Below, in pieces: positions 61,272-64,000 of a stretch of DNA of 64,000 nucleotides (positions are counted from its first letter, which is position 1; the number at the start of each line of letters is the position of its first letter). Made by a program: the position numbers and the translations under genes. The stretch comes from an uncultured Paracoccaceae bacterium (GTDB lineage Bacteria > Pseudomonadota > Alphaproteobacteria > Rhodobacterales > Rhodobacteraceae), in contig CANMWG010000003.1 in NCBI GenBank assembly GCA_947501555.1, forward strand, positions 248,001 to 312,000. The letters run 5' to 3'. Under the pieces are notes generated by a model. The model saw only the letters and a program-made list of their open reading frames with translations, made no database searches and was not told the origin of the DNA.

Positions 61272-61374
61272 TCTCTCTATCGCAAGTGGCGCGCACTTGA
61301 TGGCCTGTTCAGAATTAGACCCGCATCAACCCGGTTTGCGGGTGACAAAATGTACCAAAAACGAAACTAAAACG

Positions 61375-61389
61375 TTGAAGAATCTTCAA
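61375..61389. promoter_or_regulatory. Perfect palindrome upstream of the second ECF sigma gene
   Basis: TTGAAGA-A-TCTTCAA lies 55 bases before the sigma start codon, in a locally AT-rich stretch. An inverted repeat at this place could be an operator for a regulator of the sigma gene. Nothing else in the region supports a particular protein. Confidence 0.45.
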
Positions 61390-61443
61390 AACTCGTGGAA
61401 TATGTATCAGCTTCGGCACCCCCTTCGGGAACATATTTTTACG

Positions 61444-61953
61444 ATGGCAATGACGCCGGATCAATTCAAAACGGATATGATCAGCTTGCTACCGCGGCTG
61501 CGCCGGTTTGCATTGAGTTTGACCAAGTCAGGCCCTGATGCAGATGATCTTTTGCAAGATGCCTGCGCAACAGCGCTACAGAAATGGGAACAATACGACC
61601 CCAGTCAGCCGATGGACCGTTGGATGTTTCGTATCGTCCGCAATCTTTGGGTCAGTGAAGTCCGCAAGCGCAATGTCCGTCAAGGTCAAGGGCAGGTACC
61701 TGCGGAAGAAGCCACCGAATTACGCGTCGAAAGTAACACCGACGACATGTTGACGGCGCAGCAAGTTCGCGTGAAAGTGAACGACTTAGAGCCAGATTTA
61801 GCCGAACCGTTAATGTTAGTGTGTGCCGAAGGTTATAGTTACCGTGAAACATCCGATTTGCTGGGCATCCCGATTGGCACCGTCATGAGCCGTATTCACA
61901 GAGCGCGTAAGATGCTTGCTGCAAGCATGCCAGGGATGGAGAGTGTCCAGTGA
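61444..61953 (+). CDS. ECF-type RNA polymerase sigma factor (second module)
   Basis: 169 residues from the ATG at 61444; upstream in-frame codons give an unlike extension. Region 2 is seen in PDADDLLQDACATALQKWEQYD and RWMFRIVRNLWVSEVRKR; region 4 in LVCAEGYSYRETSDLLGIPIGTVMSRIHRARKML. It is a small two-domain sigma factor expected to respond through its anti-sigma partner. The anti-sigma gene starts inside its stop codon region, so the two are translated together. Confidence 0.92.
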   Translation: MAMTPDQFKTDMISLLPRLRRFALSLTKSGPDADDLLQDACATALQKWEQYDPSQPMDRWMFRIVRNLWVSEVRKRNVRQGQGQVPAEEATELRVESNTDDMLTAQQVRVKVNDLEPDLAEPLMLVCAEGYSYRETSDLLGIPIGTVMSRIHRARKMLAASMPGMESVQ

Positions 61954-62720
61954 TGGCCGACTTTTCAGAAAAACTGAGCGCATATCTGGATGGTGAGCTT
62001 GACGCAGCCGACACTGCGCTTGTCGAGGCGCGGCTGGAATCTGACCCGGACGCGCGGCTGGAAATGGATGCACTGATCCAAGCTGACGCCTTGGCCCAAG
62101 AGTTTTTCGAAGCGCAATTGAACGAACCGATCCCTTTTGCGCTGGCCCAACAAATAAAGGCCACGCCGTTGGCGGATCGTCCGGCACCTGCGACCCGTCC
62201 GGTTTGGGCCACTTTGGCCGCAAGTCTTGTGATCTTCGCGCTAGGTGGGATCGGCGGATACAGTTTGAAAGGTCAGGAGCCCCCAGTGCAAACGGCGGGC
62301 TGGTTGGCGGCGGTTGCCGATTATCATGCGGTTTATGCTGGGCAAGAACGACATCTTGTCGAGGTTGGCGCCGACGAAGCTGATCATATCGAAACATGGC
62401 TGGGGAACACCATCGGGGCTAGTTTTTCGATCCCTGATTTGTCTGGATTTGGGCTGACGTTTGAAGGTGGCCGCCTGCTTGTGGCAAACGGAAAACCTGT
62501 GGCGCAGCTGATGTATCGCACCGCCGACGGCACCGTTATTGCGCTTTGCCTGCAGCGTAGCAACAATCCGGGTGACGGCGCGCCTGTCTTCAACGACCAG
62601 ACGATCAACGGGTTCGACTTCGTGTCTTGGAGCGCGAATGGCGCGGACTACGTGGTCATCGGCCCCGAGGGTCAGCCCGGGCTGACAGATATCGCGACGA
62701 CCGCTGCGGTCGATATCTAA
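61953..62720 (+). CDS. Membrane anti-sigma factor
   Basis: 255 residues from the ATG at 61953 (a GTG directly before it is also possible). The N-terminal segment (about 1-70; LSAYLDGELDAADTALVEARLESDPDARLEMD) is the typical anti-sigma domain, without a zinc HxxxCxxC set. One transmembrane helix follows (about 90-108; TLAASLVIFALGGIGGYSL), then a periplasmic domain of about 145 residues that should sense the signal. It holds the sigma factor encoded just before it. The signal is unknown. Confidence 0.88.
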   Translation: MADFSEKLSAYLDGELDAADTALVEARLESDPDARLEMDALIQADALAQEFFEAQLNEPIPFALAQQIKATPLADRPAPATRPVWATLAASLVIFALGGIGGYSLKGQEPPVQTAGWLAAVADYHAVYAGQERHLVEVGADEADHIETWLGNTIGASFSIPDLSGFGLTFEGGRLLVANGKPVAQLMYRTADGTVIALCLQRSNNPGDGAPVFNDQTINGFDFVSWSANGADYVVIGPEGQPGLTDIATTAAVDI

Positions 62721-62751
62721 ACAGCTTTTTCTAAGATAGAAAACGTCGGTC

Positions 62752-63036
62752 CTAGCCATGCTCGGTGCCTCCTGACATCAGTTGTTTACGCGGTCCTTGG
62801 ACCACCACATCCGCTACCCGGTCACCAAAGTTTGCCCGGCGGCCGTAAGCGATTGGCACGGATCCAAAAATGAGTGGAATAACTGTCAAAGCGCGGACCA
62901 GATGCTCTAGGGCATCGCCAATCGCATGCCACCCCTGGGACCGGTTAATAGATGCAGCCATGCCGAACCCGAAATGACGTCTCACCTTTTTGAAAATTCT
63001 TTCCAGAGAACGACCCCACGGAACATTCGCGCAACG
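62752..63036 (-). pseudogene. Possible 3' remnant of an RDD-family membrane protein gene
   Basis: The minus-strand frame is open from a stop at 63037-63039 to 62752. Its end resembles the C-terminus of RDD proteins: a GDALEHLVRALTVIPLIF hydrophobic stretch followed by YGRRANFGDRVADVVV, comparable to the usual RRGQRLGD-x-AGTVVV ending. The 5' part with the RDD motif and first helices is missing, and no good start codon with ribosome site is seen. I read it as a degraded gene, with modest confidence. Confidence 0.3.
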
Positions 63037-63392
63037 TCAGAGCTTCTGCATAAAACATGACTTTAAGATTCCTTAAACGTTCTTGTGATTTCGGCTGGTC
63101 GCGGTGATTCTTGCACATCCATCTGCCTTGCTATCGAATTCTCGTTGATCAAATCGTGTGAAGATGCGTGTGAATAGGTGTTGGAATTGACTGACTGGTA
63201 AAATTTTTCCGGTCGAGCCCCTTTTTTAGGCACTGCGCCGCGCTTCCGATGCGAGGCGCAAGAGCAGTCTAGGCTGACCTGTATGTGACGCACAAAATGC
63301 CTTAAATCACCCTTAAGAATGTCTTTGTCCGGCCTTTGTTTCGCTTTGCTCTTAGCGTATAAGACTAACGATTAATGACAGCGGAGCCGCTT
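63037..63392. other. Intergenic region without recognisable gene
   Basis: About 350 bases upstream of the next rightward gene. I see no credible coding frame. Two TTAA-containing inverted patterns (CTTAA-N7-TTAAG at about 63301-63317, and a weaker one near 63062) may belong to the promoter of the following gene. Nothing else stands out. Confidence 0.5.
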
Positions 63393-63758
63393 ATGCGTAT
63401 GACAATTGGAACCGAACTGCCTGAAGGCTATGCGGTCAGTCATGAAGATTTGGCACAAACTGCGGGTGCTTTGATCGCACACACCTTGTTGCCATTATTT
63501 GCGGAAAACATGCCCGAGAAGGTCGCCAAAGCCAACGTAGAGGCGCTACTGACCGAACTTGCCTATCTGTTCGACGAAGGCCAGATTGAGATTGGTGGAA
63601 GAAACTACCTTCCACGTCTCGCTTTTGTCGATGAAACCGGAGCAGTCTTGCCAGGTGTCGCCGGGCTCGACAATTTGCACGAAATGGTCGCAGATCCTTT
63701 TGACATCGCACCTGAGGCAAACATCACGTTCGAAGCCGCCGAGTTCGAAGACCCTTAG
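63393..63758 (+). CDS. Hypothetical cytosolic protein
   Basis: 121 residues from the ATG at 63393, preferred over the one at 63375 because CGGAG stands 7 bases before it. The product is acidic and mixed alpha/beta, with no signal peptide, membrane helix or cysteine. A repeated phrase LARxxx... pattern was not found, and I recognise no family. It is convergent with the partial gene at the window end. Function unknown. Confidence 0.7.
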   Translation: MRMTIGTELPEGYAVSHEDLAQTAGALIAHTLLPLFAENMPEKVAKANVEALLTELAYLFDEGQIEIGGRNYLPRLAFVDETGAVLPGVAGLDNLHEMVADPFDIAPEANITFEAAEFEDP

Positions 63759-63778
63759 AGTGTTCCACCACTACCGGA

Positions 63779-64000
63779 TTAATCGCGCCGAATGACCCCT
63801 GTCACCGCCGCCGCCCCAATTGCCGTGACAATCCAGCCTAAAGCAATCAACCACCAGCGCACCCACCACAGCCACCAGCCCCATGGCCCGCGTGTGGTTG
63901 AAGGGGCCCAAGCCGCCTCTTGCCCCAAGGCGACAATAGGCACCACCAGATCAACGGCATAAGCCACCGCGTTGAAAGTCTCGTAGTCGCGCCCAGCGGT
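63779..64000 (-). CDS. C-terminal end of a pentapeptide-type membrane protein (partial)
   Basis: The leftward frame is open to the right edge of the window, so the start lies beyond it; 73 codons are visible. The sequence includes FNAVAYAVDLVVPIVALGQE, then a tryptophan-rich stretch and one long hydrophobic helix before a short RRD end. This ending (a DLVVPIV-x-LGQE segment followed by a single helix) is characteristic of membrane-associated pentapeptide-repeat proteins. The repeat region itself is not in the window, so the family call is provisional. Confidence 0.6.
   Translation of the reverse strand, partial: TAGRDYETFNAVAYAVDLVVPIVALGQEAAWAPSTTRGPWGWWLWWVRWWLIALGWIVTAIGAAAVTGVIRRD

Noticed and set aside
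1..64000. CRISPR arrays, tRNA/rRNA genes, insertion sequences, prophage and replication origins
   Set aside because: Read through for direct-repeat arrays, transposase-type proteins and phage structural genes; none was found. Small RNA genes without clear structure could have been missed by eye.

Overview
The window reads as chromosomal DNA of a marine-type alphaproteobacterium, most probably order Rhodobacterales (Roseobacter group). The case rests on gene content: DUF3572 and DUF983 proteins, a serC-serA pair, carnitine and betaine catabolism, TRAP and TauABC-type uptake systems, small ECF sigma modules, tightly overlapping ATGA/GTGA gene junctions and moderately GC-rich coding DNA. Genus and species cannot be named from this window. 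I found no rRNA, tRNA, CRISPR array, insertion sequence or prophage.

Layout. 0-4 kb: SPFH-GYF protein, zinc-ribbon membrane protein, PfkB sugar kinase, dtd (its stop codon lies inside a REP-like palindrome) and a secreted CAP protein. 4-10.5 kb: a corrinoid-type MttB-family methyltransferase, a HAD phosphatase and a 1061-residue reductive dehalogenase fused to its own NAD(P)H-FMN-[2Fe-2S] reductase, translationally coupled to a SRPBCC protein. 10.5-17 kb: PleD diguanylate cyclase, an ECF sigma/anti-sigma-like/metal-sensor-like/EF-hand module, DUF983, Nudix, a DMT exporter and a fatty-acid desaturase. 17-22 kb: carnitine degradation operon (BKACE, lipocalin, lipoprotein, carnitine dehydrogenase-thioesterase fusion) beside an XRE regulator.

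22-40 kb is the most unusual part. A LysR-flanked operon (M20 peptidase, TauC-like permease, TauA-like binding protein, allophanate-hydrolase-like amidase) has no ATPase of its own. It converges on a long leftward gene set: DUF971, AprA-like flavoprotein, small dicluster ferredoxin, HEAT-repeat protein, TauA-like binding protein with a NosL-like tail, permease, membrane protein with a MerT-like vicinal-cysteine segment, ATPase, SCO1, PCu(A)C, diheme cytochrome c and a Crp/Fnr regulator. FdxA, ferredoxin-NADP reductase and a DsbA-like thioredoxin stand on the other side. My inference is an uptake-plus-redox system that handles copper and a small S- or N-containing organic ligand; the substrate and reaction are unknown. 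A 19-bp operator-like palindrome inside this set recurs, with one base changed, at the promoter of the next locus.

40-49.5 kb: Tex, then a fused 5-oxoprolinase/hydantoinase (HyuAB) divergent from a TRAP transporter and a MarR-type regulator. 49.5-57 kb: serC-serA with two near-identical perfect palindromes between them, a metallophosphoesterase, an APH-like kinase and UvrB. 57-64 kb: an AT-richer SIR2-like gene, a flavin-type small oxidoreductase, an unusual regulator joining a SARP/BTAD half to an alpha/beta-hydrolase, a second ECF sigma/anti-sigma pair, a probable RDD-family remnant, and the 3' end of a pentapeptide-type membrane protein running off the window.
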